Assembly (NCBI RefSeq): GCF_958298935.1
Contig: NC_084942.1
Location: 12,469,501-12,533,500 of the forward strand
Direction: 5' to 3'
Source of the DNA: Phragmites australis
Taxonomy: Eukaryota; Streptophyta; Magnoliopsida; Poales; Poaceae
Length of the DNA stretch: 64,000 bases
The notes beneath the pieces were generated by a model. The model had not been told where the DNA came from. It did not search any database and was given only the letters and a program-made list of their open reading frames with translations. Below are positions 1-10,257 of this stretch, piece by piece. The translations under genes and the position numbers were made by a program. Each line of letters opens with the position of its first letter. Within the stretch, counting starts at the first letter, position 1.

Positions 1-1711
1 TCAACGGAGATGAGATGGGTGATGGCTGCGACGTGTTGTGGTTGGCAATGGTGTCCTAGTTGTGTCGCTACACAAACAAGGATGGGATCCTAGGGTCGCA
101 TAGAAAACTCGATGGGACATGCCGTGAAGTGGTTGGTGCATCCATACGACATTCAGATTGACGGGGAACGCGAATGCAAATCCAGTGCACGCAGAATGCG
201 TCTATAAATCAAACAGTGGGTATGTCGACCTTGATTTCGATGGTTTGGCTACTCTACTAGACGACCTTGTTGGTAAGGGTGTGGGGAACATCATGATACA
301 TGCAGCGTTGAAAGGGCTTGGTGATTTGACCTCTGGTTAGTCGGGAACATCGATGCCAATCGGCTATAGCGCAGCTGTCCGCGATGGCGACGATTGTGAC
401 GGTGTAGATCGGGTTTGGCCAAGGCTAGAGCTTGGCTAGGGACTTAGTATAATGCTAAAACAGTATTAAGGGATGAGAAGAAGGGATCCTCACCTTACTT
501 TGATGGTCGAGGAAGGAGGATTCGCGGAGAAGATGACGAGGTAGCGCATCACGGGCGGCGGCGATGGCGGCGAACATCAAACGGCGGCACACGGACAGGG
601 CAGCAGTGACTTCTAGGGTTTGGTGGTGTTGAATAGGGGTAGGAGAGGGCGTGCATCTCATATTTATAGGGCTAGGGGTAGCTGGTTGAGGTGGAGTCCA
701 AGCTGATCACGAATCGGATTCGAGTTCGAGTTGATTATGGTTTCTTTTTCGCAGCTCTCTATTCCGAGGATGATCTCTTCATCATCCAGCCTCTAAATTG
801 CAGTACCCGAAAATATCTACAACTTTTGTATTCATGGGAACTTCTGAAAATGCCATCTTGATTTCCAAAAATGCACCAAGAGTAAACTGTTTGAACTCAG
901 ACTTATCTGCACAGCATTGATTTTGGAGGCCATAACTCCTATCTCAATTATCCAAAAGGGGACTTCCAAAAGTTCAAATCGAAGCTCTCGATGAGACCTA
1001 CAACTTTGGTATTCTTAAGATTTGCATTTGAGGCTATTTTGAACTTCGAAACTTCATGAGAAGATGAGGTTGTCTAGTAGGACTCTGCGAAAAATTGCAG
1101 ATTTCGTGGATCTTTTGTTGGGCCATCTAGAAAACATGGCTAAGGGTTGAGCTCAAATACACTTTAGGTGTATCTAGGGTTTAGAAAAGGAACTTTTACA
1201 GAGAAATTTGAATATGGTTTGAATTTGAATTGAGCTTGGAGTGAATTTAAGAGAACAAAAAATGAGGTTGAACAAGAATAGGAGTAGATAAGGAAGAATT
1301 TGGATTTGGGTAGAATTTGAGAAATAGGAGAGGTTGATTTTAAACAAGGATTTGGATAATATTTGAATTGAACTGGAGAAGGATCAGGTATTATCAAGGA
1401 TTGAATAGATGATGAATTCAAAGACTTTGAATTCCAACCATTAAGATTCTTAAGTTATTCACTACTGAGTTTTGTAAAAAACATTTTCAAAATCTTTTTC
1501 ACTCAAAACACCAAAGAGAAAGAAAAAGAAAAAGAACTCTAATGCATTTACTTGGTTCCTAACAAAAATCAGAATGCAATGCACACAAAATAATAACCTA
1601 TATTGATTGATTGATTAAGAAAATAGGTTTTAAACCTATACTACAGGTGAAGCTATTCAATAATCTTGGAAAATTTTAGAAATTTGAGAATCTGAAAATC
1701 AGGGTGTTACA
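1..1711 (-). repeat. A1 3' LTR (partial; in minus-strand sense)
   Basis: It ends on the plus strand in GGGTGTTACA (1702-1711), the same terminus as the A2 LTRs, and is preceded by an AT-rich stretch like that at 30340-30430. The left part is outside the window. The short frames on both strands are not maintained in other LTR copies. Confidence 0.75.
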
Positions 1712-2286
1712 AGTGCATACCGGGAGAATTGAGTGAATTTAGTGACATACTCACTCACAGTCATTCATCCTTGCTTGAGTGATAGGAATTCCTTTATTTT
1801 GATTTTGATTCCTCCTTGGGGAACATGATGAGCACGGAATGCAATCTTGAACTCCTATGAGTTGATGCTATCATGTTCTTCATGAGCAGTGACATAGGCA
1901 TCCCACCAGTCTGTGGCAGGTCATATCAGTTGGTGTGAAGCAAACAAAACCGCCTCCCTGGTGTTGCACTGAGCGACTGAAAGTTTCTTCTCTATGACCT
2001 TGAGCTAGTCATCAACATCCATAGGTTCAATAGCATAGGAGAAGGTAGGTGGCTTAGTCCTTTGAAACTCTCCAAGCTTGTCACGGGGTTGTTGTGCCGG
2101 TGCAGGGGTGGCAACGATGTGATTTTGCTGCATTTGGGCCATTGTGTTGGCCACTCCTTGAAGAATCTGGGTTTGCACTGCCAGAAACTGCTCGAGGTAA
2201 GGTTGCGGTGGTGGAGGGGAATTGTCATTGCCTTGTCCATCACAAGCATTGCCATTAGTGTTGGCATTGTTCCTTAGGTTCACCAT
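1712..2286 (-). pseudogene. gag: A1 gag remnant (N-terminal half)
   Basis: The minus-strand frame starting at 2286 (MVNLRNN) aligns with A2 gag. It has a Pro/Gln-rich N-terminus, the segments QTQILQG and KLGEF-RTKPPTFS, and the retrotransposon-gag region with DWWDAYV and VSEYVTKFTQ. The first stop falls soon after the Asp-rich IEPMDVDD segment, with more stops downstream. The alignment ends at the SRYA block, where the sequence runs directly into the LTR terminus at 1711. The C-terminal gag half, the zinc knuckle, all of pol and the polypurine tract are absent. This is a dead capsid gene. Confidence 0.8.
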
Positions 2287-2577
2287 CTGACATAGGTGCA
2301 GGAAGATGAGGAAATATGGAAATAGACAGAACAATAGAAGCAAGAACAGACAGAAAAAAGAAAAGAGAAAGACTCCCAAACTAACTAATATATTATTATA
2401 AGGATGCATCTGTGAAGAAGCTCTTCACAATGCATCGACCACTCAAACAAAGATCCAAATCATTACAATGCACACCACCAACTCAATTCCCTAACTAACA
2501 CGCTACTCTAATGACTCAAAATATCTAAAGGGGTAACCTCCTAAATGAACTCATAACTCTACCGAAATCTCAGGGTG

Positions 2578-3314
2578 CTAGTGCTGGACGACGACAGCTT
2601 GAAGACGGTGTGGGGAGCACAGAGTCTCTTCTTCAGACTCGGAGTTAGGAGAAGAAGTCTCCCAACAATCTGAGTGATGACGCTTCTTGCTGTGTAGCTC
2701 ACTCTGTGCCTGAGCTAGCTTGCCTCTGACATACTGCAACTCCTCAGTGGTACAATCCAACTCATGACTCAGCTCCAAAGCTAGGGTGGTCTGCTATCCA
2801 CACCTGGTAGTGCCTTCTGCGATGATGAGTGTAGCGGTGATGTTGGTGTAGCCACTGACATACTGAGGATAATGGTTGAACTGAGTGAAGATTAGGTCGT
2901 TGTTGTGGCGATGACGAAGAACCAGAAGGGGTTGGTGTGCGGCGTCACGAATTCCAGCCTCGAAGGTAGCTCTTGGTGAGATGGCATAGTGGATGCTCGT
3001 CACTTTGTAGGCTCCATGCTTTGGTAGCGAGCCGTAGATAACCACTTCAACTTTCCACTCAGGAGGAGCATCGGCATACTCAGTCTTTACTCCTGCATAC
3101 TCAGGTGCCTTCTATGATCCCAGACTGTGAAGTATCTCCCAAAGCTTGGCAGGGAACCATCCTGCGCGGTGTCTATCGAAGTGGTAGACATGGCACCAAT
3201 GCTAAACATGAGGCGGCTATGGTCTTGCAAAAGCCATAACATGGGTCGACGTCAACGTTCGAGTAGGGAGACGACCACCAGTGCTCTTGGGTGCAGTTTG
3301 ACGGGTCCAGGCCA
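2578..3314 (-). pseudogene. orf0: A1 orf0 remnant with histone-H3-like N-terminus
   Basis: The minus-strand ATG at 3314 opens AWTRQTAPKSTGG after the Met. This matches histone H3 (ARTKQTARKSTGG) at 10 of 13 positions, and P16 and L20 of H3 also match further on. The frame hits a stop near 3217. Later segments in other frames (PEWKVEVVIYGS near 3050; ATFEAGIRDAAH near 2950) align with the middle domain of intact A2 orf0. The last block (2578-2778) keeps a coiled-coil-like stretch, a basic SKKRHH motif and an acidic Ser/Glu tail, as in A2. It is a pseudogene, but it independently supports the orf0 architecture and its H3-derived start. Confidence 0.8.
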
Positions 3315-3484
3315 TCTATAACATTTTGAAAAGGACAGGGAGAGTCAGTAACAGGGTTTAAATAGAATAAGCCAAGAAAAGCACAGAAAAGCCAAGGCAG
3401 GGTTTTTTGAAAATAGTTTTCTTAACAAAAAATAATCCTTAAGACTTGAACATTTTAACTAGGGTCGCATCCTACGATCAACAC

Positions 3485-3497
3485 GGCTCTGATACCA
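3485..3497 (-). other. A1 primer-binding site (initiator tRNA-Met type)
   Basis: The plus strand reads GGCTCTGATACCA. Its reverse complement TGGTATCAGAGCC pairs with the 3' end of initiator tRNA-Met. It lies four bases from the LTR at 3502, exactly as in A2, and fixes A1's minus-strand orientation. Confidence 0.85.
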
Positions 3498-3501
3498 CCT
3501 C

Positions 3502-6500
3502 TGCTGCAGCAAGTTTTATAAAGGGACAAAACAGAATGCAAACCACATGTATGCTAGGATCAAGTTTCATACATGCAGTGACTTCATTAGTGTAACACAC
3601 ACAATGCCATTATTACAACGTTTAACTTAAACAAATTACATAGGCCTCAAAGTCTTTAAGTAAAGCACAAAAATTAAACACAGCTAAGCTCCCATCTTCC
3701 ACAGGCAATTGACAGTGAGATCCACTAGCCTAGCAATCTTCATCTTCATCGATGTAGAAGTCTAGCTCTCCTTCAATGTCTCCATTGTCTGAGCAGTGGT
3801 TTGGTGCATATTTGGATGGAAATAGCAAGTGTGAGTACATATCGTTCTCCGCAAGTATGGAAAATATTTGACATGCAAGCTTGATTAAAGGAATAGGCTA
3901 TAACAAGTAAATTTGCATAAATGCCAACTATGCTATCGTAAAAAGAGAGTTATAAAAGCATCCTATTTAACTATGTGATTCATCACTAGACTTCCAACTC
4001 CTAGGAATATCTCCACATGATTCCCAACTACCTGAATTCCACATCAGGTTACCAAACCAACCAACTTGATACTCATCACAGGTAACCAAAAACCATCCAC
4101 TAACGTTTACCCCTCACAGGTAACCAAGCAAAACAACTAAACCAAACCAACTAATAATGTGAGGATCCAAGTCTCTTATGATTGTGAGCATGGCTGATAT
4201 ATCAGATTGTACACTCTGCAGAGGTTGTCCAGCTTTCCCCACAAGTCATGATTTTCTTGTTGCTATGCCGGCCAAGCACTTAACACACGCCAGTGGTGTG
4301 TCGCCCGGAGATCACTACAAGGCTGTTACAAAGGATGCTCCTAGCAAGAATAAGCCAGCTAAGGTTTCACCGCTGTCAAAGTGGAGTCACACCACCTGGA
4401 AGCCCCCTCATGCGCCTTGTAGCTCCAGAAAGAATCACTCTTCACTTACACTACACCAGCAGTGGCTATTCTATGCTGAGGATCTGCTAATTACTAAGCT
4501 AGGCCATACCCATATAAGCTTCATGGATGGACGATAATTCTTGGGTTGTTACTCCATGAACTGGTGCTTAGGACAACGAGCAAACACTACCACCCGCCGA
4601 AGTGTTTCACGCACTTGTGCCTCACGGACCATCATCAACTAACCTTCTGCTCGACATCCCTAAGTTCCATGTTTCCACACAAGTTACCATAATTCCCAAC
4701 TCATAGTTTCATAGTTCATTAATCATGTTTAAGTGATAACCCATGCACACCCTTGTGCAAAGCTAAGCATAAACTACCCATAAACCACTACTGACAGCTA
4801 GGCGATAAGGAATATATGGAACATGGTACTATAAGTAAATGAGATTCAAAATTAATAGCATGCATGTTTGAAATAAAGAACGCATTCAAAAACTGCGATC
4901 AAAATGTTCAAAGACACTTGCCTCTTCCAACTTGCTACTCAGACTCTTCAAATGCTTGGTCCTGGAGATTCTTGAACTGCTCTTCGTCTGCTCTCGGAAA
5001 ACACCAAAAAACACAAAAAAAACTAGCTAAGAATAGTACACCAAACAATAGCTAAAATCTAAAAAAAAGGGTACTAAAAGATAGTACACGCTGCTGTGAA
5101 CGTGAAAGCGCAAAAATCACCTAAAACGGAACTAAGACGAGAAAGTTATGCTAAAAACAAGTTTAGGATTAAATTTGCAAAAAGAAAAGGACCTATTTTG
5201 AGTTAAACAGAATGTTTAGGGGCCTTTTTGTAAAAATAGAGGGACCTATCTGTAATTATGGAAAAGTTTAGGGGCTAAGATGTAAAAAGATAGGGCTTTT
5301 TGGTGAATTCAAGAAAGTCCTGGGGCTTATTTGGAAACTGGGTTCTTTCCTGAATTAAAAACAAATAGAAGCTGACTGTATAAAGGCTTTGCTGATGTGG
5401 TGTGACACATAGGCGATTTTGCTAAGGTGGCCCGCTGACATGGCATGCTGAGGTGGCGCTGGTGCTTACTGGATTAAAGAAGCCATGTGTCATCATGGGA
5501 TTGGCTTGGGTGAAGGGGTATAAATAGATCTAATCTAGTCCTTCCATCTCGGATCCGACGGCTCAGAGATGAGGGAGGGGATTAACCGGTCGGCGGCAGG
5601 GAGAAGGCAACGGTGGGAGGGGAACCGCGGTGGCGGACTTGCTGGAGAGAGGCGGAGACCTCGTCGCCATGCACAGATGATGACAGCAAGCGGCGCAAAA
5701 GACTCGCGGGAGTGAGGGGTTTCCGTTTGATGACTTACCTAGGGTGGCGCGGTCCAGGAAGGTAGTCGGTGGCGAGAGGGGTGATGGTAGTACACGAGTA
5801 TTCATTGATGGTGGTGTTTCGGCGGCGGAGAGGTGACAAACATCTGCATAATCGACTCCTTGTAGGCACACAGTCACGGGGATGTGCTCAGATGCGACAA
5901 AAGGCAGCGGGTTTTAGCCGGCAGTGAGCTTGGCCGAGCGACATCAATGGCGGCGGTGGAGGATCGGTGCGGGGTGAAGATAGATGAAATGGGGTGGGGG
6001 GCACACACTTATATAGGTGGGAGAACATGTAGGATGTTCGGATTTTAGTGGGGTTCGATTGGGATGCGGGCTTGGGAGAGGCGATGCATGATGTCAGGTT
6101 CATCTCGGACTCGGTCGGTGCAGCGCGGGGAAGGAGATAGCGCACGCTGCCGTCTCACAGAGCGACAAAGCGGCTTTGGCCCAGAGCGTCTTTGGCTAGC
6201 GCAGACAGAGCAAAGATGGATCGAGACACGCGTGGCCCAGACGAATGGTGGGGAGAGGAAACAGGCTCGGCCCGAAGAGAGAAAAGGGAGGTGGGTCGCC
6301 GGAAAATGAAGAAAAGAAGAAAAGAAAAGAGTGAGGGAGAGATTTTTGAAAAAAAAAATTGATTTTTCTTTTATGAAACCTTTTCAATTTTTTTCAAAAA
6401 TCAAACGGCGTGCCTTAGGGTTTTGAAAAATTCTTTTTCACACCATAAAACCCTAATGCACCTATACTCAGCATGAATGCAACACAAAAATATAACCAAG

Positions 6501-6617
6501 GGCAAAACTCAATTTATTTTTTTGAAAATAGGCTTTCACCTATTCTGTTGATTTAAACCCTAACTAAATTCTAGCATAATTTAAGAGAATTAGATAATTA
6601 GAAACCAAGGTTTTACG
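3502..6617 (-). repeat. A1 5' LTR (in minus-strand sense)
   Basis: It starts next to the PBS. Its first few hundred bases align with the A2 LTR (tail-to-tail blocks around tatgctaggatcaagt and gacttcattagtgtaaca). A further conserved block lies near 4150-4400. A TATTTATA-like box reads on the minus strand at about 5518-5527. The last bases (near 6609-6617) are a decayed GGGTGTTACA. It lies about 35-40% further from A2 in sequence than A2's own LTRs do from each other, judged only by eye. Confidence 0.7.
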
Positions 6618-6873
6618 GTAAGAGCTTTCCTACAAAACAATTACTTAATTGATGTAATAATAGGTACTAACTTGAGGTTTCAAAGGTGTACACGGTGCTG
6701 ATGAAGAGAGTCCGCGAGGAGGCCAGGCGAGCGACCACCCAGGTGGCCATTTTTGAAAAAGATGCTGCCAAGCTACGCCAACAACTCTCCTAGGTGGCCC
6801 TTGATGACGACATGAGTGTACTCGTTCCTCATTGTTCATACTTTCTTTGTAAAGAGTAGGATACTACTAAGTT
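6618..6873 (+). other. Remnant of B-family internal 3' end plus unassigned flank
   Basis: From about 6810 to 6873 the sequence matches the stretch just upstream of the B4 LTR (ctttctttgtaaagag), so it is probably the 3' internal end of another B copy. From 6690 to 6790 a plus frame reads KRVREEARRATTQVAIFEK, which looks coiled-coil-like. I cannot assign this part. Confidence 0.45.
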
Positions 6874-7608
6874 TGTGTGTTATTTTGTTGCTCGGGATTT
6901 AGGAACATGAGAAAAGAACCACTACCTTACCTGGACGTCCTCACTCGAAGGCCAAGTCTACTCGGACTACTCAAAGTCAAGCACTAGTCGAACTCCAAAT
7001 TCTACTCGGAGTCCCAAGACATCACACTAGTAAAACGGGCATAACTCTCGTATACAAAGTCCGTTTGAGGTGTTCTTGGACTTGCTAGAAAGCTTATATT
7101 GAGAACTTTCCAATAGATCTACTCTCAACCAAATATGCCTTATAGCTTAATCAGATTCGATGAAATAAGGTGGTACATCAACATTTTGGGCCTTATCAGG
7201 TCTTGTAATTGTGTCGGGGTCAGAGTCTAGGTTGTGTGCCTCTATTCACGGCTGCACAACCCTAGGTCGACCTCCTCACATTCCCCTATATATATATATA
7301 TAGTAGCCATCGTAGTTTAGTCTCGGATTTTGCTTAGATTATTCTGTTTTAGACAATTCCTCCATATATCGGATTGTGGAACCCCAACTCTAGTACTTCA
7401 TTGGTAATCAGCAATATTTAGATTGAATCTACCTGTTATTTCTTGTATTCTCGATTCACTTGGTATGGTTGATAACTACGAAGTAGTGGTGTAGTGATTG
7501 CGATGGTTCTCGATCTGTTTTGGTCAGAGCCTTTCGATCATCAATGTTGAAGCTCCACAAAATTAACTTATCGTCTTACCTTTCGGAAGATCGGGAGCGC
7601 CCCCATCA
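6874..7608 (+). repeat. B1 LTR
   Basis: It starts TGTGTGTTATTTTG and ends CCCCATCA, directly before a PBS. It holds a TATATATA box at 7287-7302. It aligns throughout with the other three B LTRs, for example the block ggccaagtctactcggact and the block tacttcattggtaat. Confidence 0.85.
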
Positions 7609-7610
7609 AG

Positions 7611-7623
7611 TGGTATCGGAGCC
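7611..7623 (+). other. B1 primer-binding site
   Basis: TGGTATCGGAGCC, one base different from the initiator tRNA-Met complement TGGTATCAGAGCC, two bases after the LTR end. Confidence 0.8.
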
Positions 7624-8315
7624 ATAGAGATGCTTCAATTGTAGATTTGAGTATTGAGCGAAAGGTTACACCTACAGGATAGGTTCTGTATTACAGGCCA
7701 ATCCTACTCTACTAGTACCAATAGGTAGCATAGGGGAAAAAGCACTACACCTCGAAATAGGAATCAACAAGAGAAAAACTTTGTTAGAAATTAGCCCTTT
7801 CCTGATCGGTATCAGGGTTGGGAAGAATGGTTGGGATAACAAACAGCCATCAGGTTTGTGCCCGTTAGGTAATCTCATTTATCACCTTTGTTTCGCCATG
7901 TTCCATTACCTAGAGTCCATAAAATTGCCCTACAAAAAGGTTTAGATCTTAGTTTTTTTATTTCAGTTTTCCCGCTGTTGAGTTCGAGTCCAACGTCGGT
8001 GTCTTGTTTCTGGTCGCATCATCGTGTTCTAGTTTCTAGCGTCGAGTCTTTGTGATTTTAGTCATCGTGTATCTCGGCTTGCCCTTGTCTGCTACCACTG
8101 AGATTGTGTCACCAGTCACTTCAACCACTAGTCGAGTTCGACCATCAACTCGGGTTCAACCACTAGTCAGTTCAACCACCAACTCAGGTTTGACCACTAG
8201 GTGTGTTCGACCCCTACTTTGGTTCAACCACTAGTCATTTTGACCATCTAGTGGAATTTGTCCGCCCACTCAGATTCAACTTTACAATCTAGTCGAAGTC
8301 TACCTATTTCAGGTT
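7624..8315 (+). repeat. B1-B2 leader with minisatellite (about 8105-8295)
   Basis: Untranslated leader after the PBS. Near 8105-8295 there are imperfect repeats of about 30 bp built on the words CCACTAGTCGAGTTCGACC and CCAACTCAGGTTTGACC. The same leader and repeat recur at 9474-9995. No reading frame is maintained. Confidence 0.65.
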
Positions 8316-8549
8316 GCTCTCGGACACCACAAACTTCCATCATATCGAGTCTTCCGGACAAAGTCCGAGTAGAAATTCCATAGCCAAAACTGATGAGCCC
8401 ATGGCTCCTTCGGATACGATCAATACTGCCAATAATCCTCAAATCATACAAGGTCCAATTACAAGAGCACGTGCACGACAATTAGACCACGAGGTGCACT
8501 CGTTTCTCGCTATTCATGTTTCCTTAGATGGGTTAATACTAAATTATTA
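8316..8549 (+). pseudogene. pol: B pol 3'-end fragment
   Basis: A plus frame contains NPQIIQGPITRARARQLDHE followed by VHSFL. This is the low-complexity C-terminal end seen in some plant gypsy polyproteins, and it recurs, mutated, at 12590-12700 before the B3 LTR. The frame runs on into the LTR without a stop. Everything upstream (gag, protease, RT, RNase H, most of integrase) has been deleted between this fragment and the leader, so this B unit is essentially two LTRs plus ends. Confidence 0.6.
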
Positions 8550-9297
8550 TGATGTTTTATTGCTTAGAAAATTGGGAGAAGCAGCACAATCTTACACAGA
8601 CGTCACCCCTAGAAAGCCAAGTCTACTCGGACTCGAAGCTGAGCTCTGGTCGAAGTCATGGTCGAGTCTCAAGACAACACGTCAGTAAAATGGGCATAAC
8701 TCTCTCATACGAAGTCCGTTTTAGGCAATCTTGGACATTCTGGAAAGCTTACAGCGAACCCTTTCCAATGGATATGAGATAGACCAAATATTCCTTATGG
8801 TGTAGTCAGAGTAGAAGGAATAAGGTATTATGCCACCGTTTTGGACCTAGTTGGCTCTTTTAATCGTGTCAGAGTTGGAGTCTAGGTTGTGCACACCTCT
8901 TTCCATGGCTGCACAACCCTAGGTGGATCCCCTGATGTCCCCCTATAAATATACGGTAGCTATCATAGTTTAGGCCCGAGTTTAGCTTAGATTATTCTAG
9001 TTTAGACAGTTTCACCATTTGTCGGTTTGTTGAACCTCAAACTTGAGTACTTCATTGGTAATTAGTAATATTCAGATTGCATATACCTGTTCTTGTTTGT
9101 GTTCTCTATTCACTTGCAGGAAAAGCCTTCTTGGTGAGGTCAACCGTGTTTTGGCACGGTTGATAACCACAGAGTAGTGGTGTAGTGGTTGCGAGGGTTC
9201 TCGATCTGTTCTGTTCGGAGCCTTTGGATCATCAATGTCGAAACTCCACCAATTGACTTATCATATTACCTTCGGAAGATTGAGCAAACGTGCATCA
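8550..9297 (+). repeat. B2 LTR
   Basis: TG at 8550 follows the pol fragment. It ends TGCATCA before the PBS. A TATAAATATA box is at 8944-8953. It aligns along its full length with B1, B3 and B4. Confidence 0.85.
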
Positions 9298-9299
9298 AG

Positions 9300-9312
9300 T
9301 GGTATCAGAGCC
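9300..9312 (+). other. B2 primer-binding site
   Basis: TGGTATCAGAGCC, a perfect complement of the initiator tRNA-Met 3' end, two bases past the LTR. Confidence 0.9.
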
Positions 9313-10257
9313 TCGGTTGCCCGTTAGGTAATCTCAGTTATCCCCATTGTTTTGTTTTGTTCCAGTATCTAGAGTCTAGAAAAATTGCCCCACAAAAATA
9401 CTTAGATCACAAGTTTTCCGGTGTCCAAACCACTTTGAGATTTTCTCAATTTTGTTTTCAGTTTTTGCATTGTTGAGTTTGAGTCCATTGTCGGTGCCTT
9501 TGTTGCTGGTCGAGTTATCGTGTTCTAGTTTCTAGTGTCGAGTCTTTGCTGTCTTAGTTGTCGTGTATCTCGATTTGCCCTTGTCTGCTTTAGTCGAGAT
9601 TGTGTCAGAGGCCGTACCGACCACTAGTCAACTTCAACCATAAACTCGGGTTCAACAACTAGTCATGTTTGACCACCTACTCCGCTTTGACCACTAGTCA
9701 GGTTCCATCATGAACTCAGGTTTGACCACTAGTTGTGTTCTATCACCTACTTGAATTCGACAATCTACTTGGGTTCGACCACTAGTCGAGTTGACTATCT
9801 ACTCGGGTTCGACCACTAGTCACTTTGACAACCCACTCGAGGTTCCGACCAGTCACTCCGATCACCCACTCGGGGTCTGAGCAGGTACTCCGACCACCTA
9901 GTTGCTGCAACCACCTAGTCGGATTCGCCCACCTTCTCGGATCCAACCACTTAGTAAGAGTCGCCCACCTTCTCGAATCCGACCACCATAGCTGAAACAG
10001 AGGTAGCCTATGTTCAGAGAGAGAGAGAGAGAGAAGTCAATTAGTCACAGTCGCCCATCTTTTTTACCTTTATACCCCTACTCTCTGAAAAAAGTTTGTG
10101 ACCCATATACCTCTTTTGACTTAGAGAAGTTAGTAGAAGAGTTTTGAGTTTGTGTCACATTCTAAAAAAAAAGTAAGTAAGAAGCAAAGAGTGCCAAAAA
10201 AAAAAGAAAGCAAAGATTGCAAAAAGAGAGAAAAAAGAGAAAAATACTATAAGATAT
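9313..10257 (+). repeat. B2-B3 leader: minisatellite, GA run and purine-rich tract
   Basis: About 9610-9995 holds imperfect CGACCACTAGTC / CCACCTACTCGG repeats. A (GA)n run follows at about 10017-10037, then an A/G-rich tract (10150-10250). The same A/G-rich tract occurs at 21470-21575 in the B3-B4 unit, so it belongs to the family's leader. gag is missing: the leader runs directly into reverse transcriptase. Confidence 0.65.

Larger units (their letters stand above)
1..6617 (-). mobile_element. Element A1: decayed, internally deleted Tekay-like gypsy LTR retrotransposon (partial)
   Basis: Two related LTRs of about 3 kb (1-1711, cut by the window edge, and 3502-6617) flank only about 1.8 kb of internal DNA. 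On the minus strand the order is LTR, initiator-Met PBS, orf0 remnant, gag N-terminal half, LTR. The rest of gag and all of pol are missing. The LTR layout, PBS and orf0-gag order match element A2, so both belong to one family, but A1 is far more diverged and full of stops. With no protease, RT or integrase, it could only have moved with help from relatives, unless the deletion happened after insertion. Confidence 0.8.

Noticed and set aside
158..340. Short plus frame at the window start as a host gene
   Set aside because: It lies inside the partial A1 LTR and has no recognisable domain.
10017..10037. (GA)n run as a regulatory element
   Set aside because: Simple microsatellite in a degenerate leader. 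Nothing links it to a promoter.
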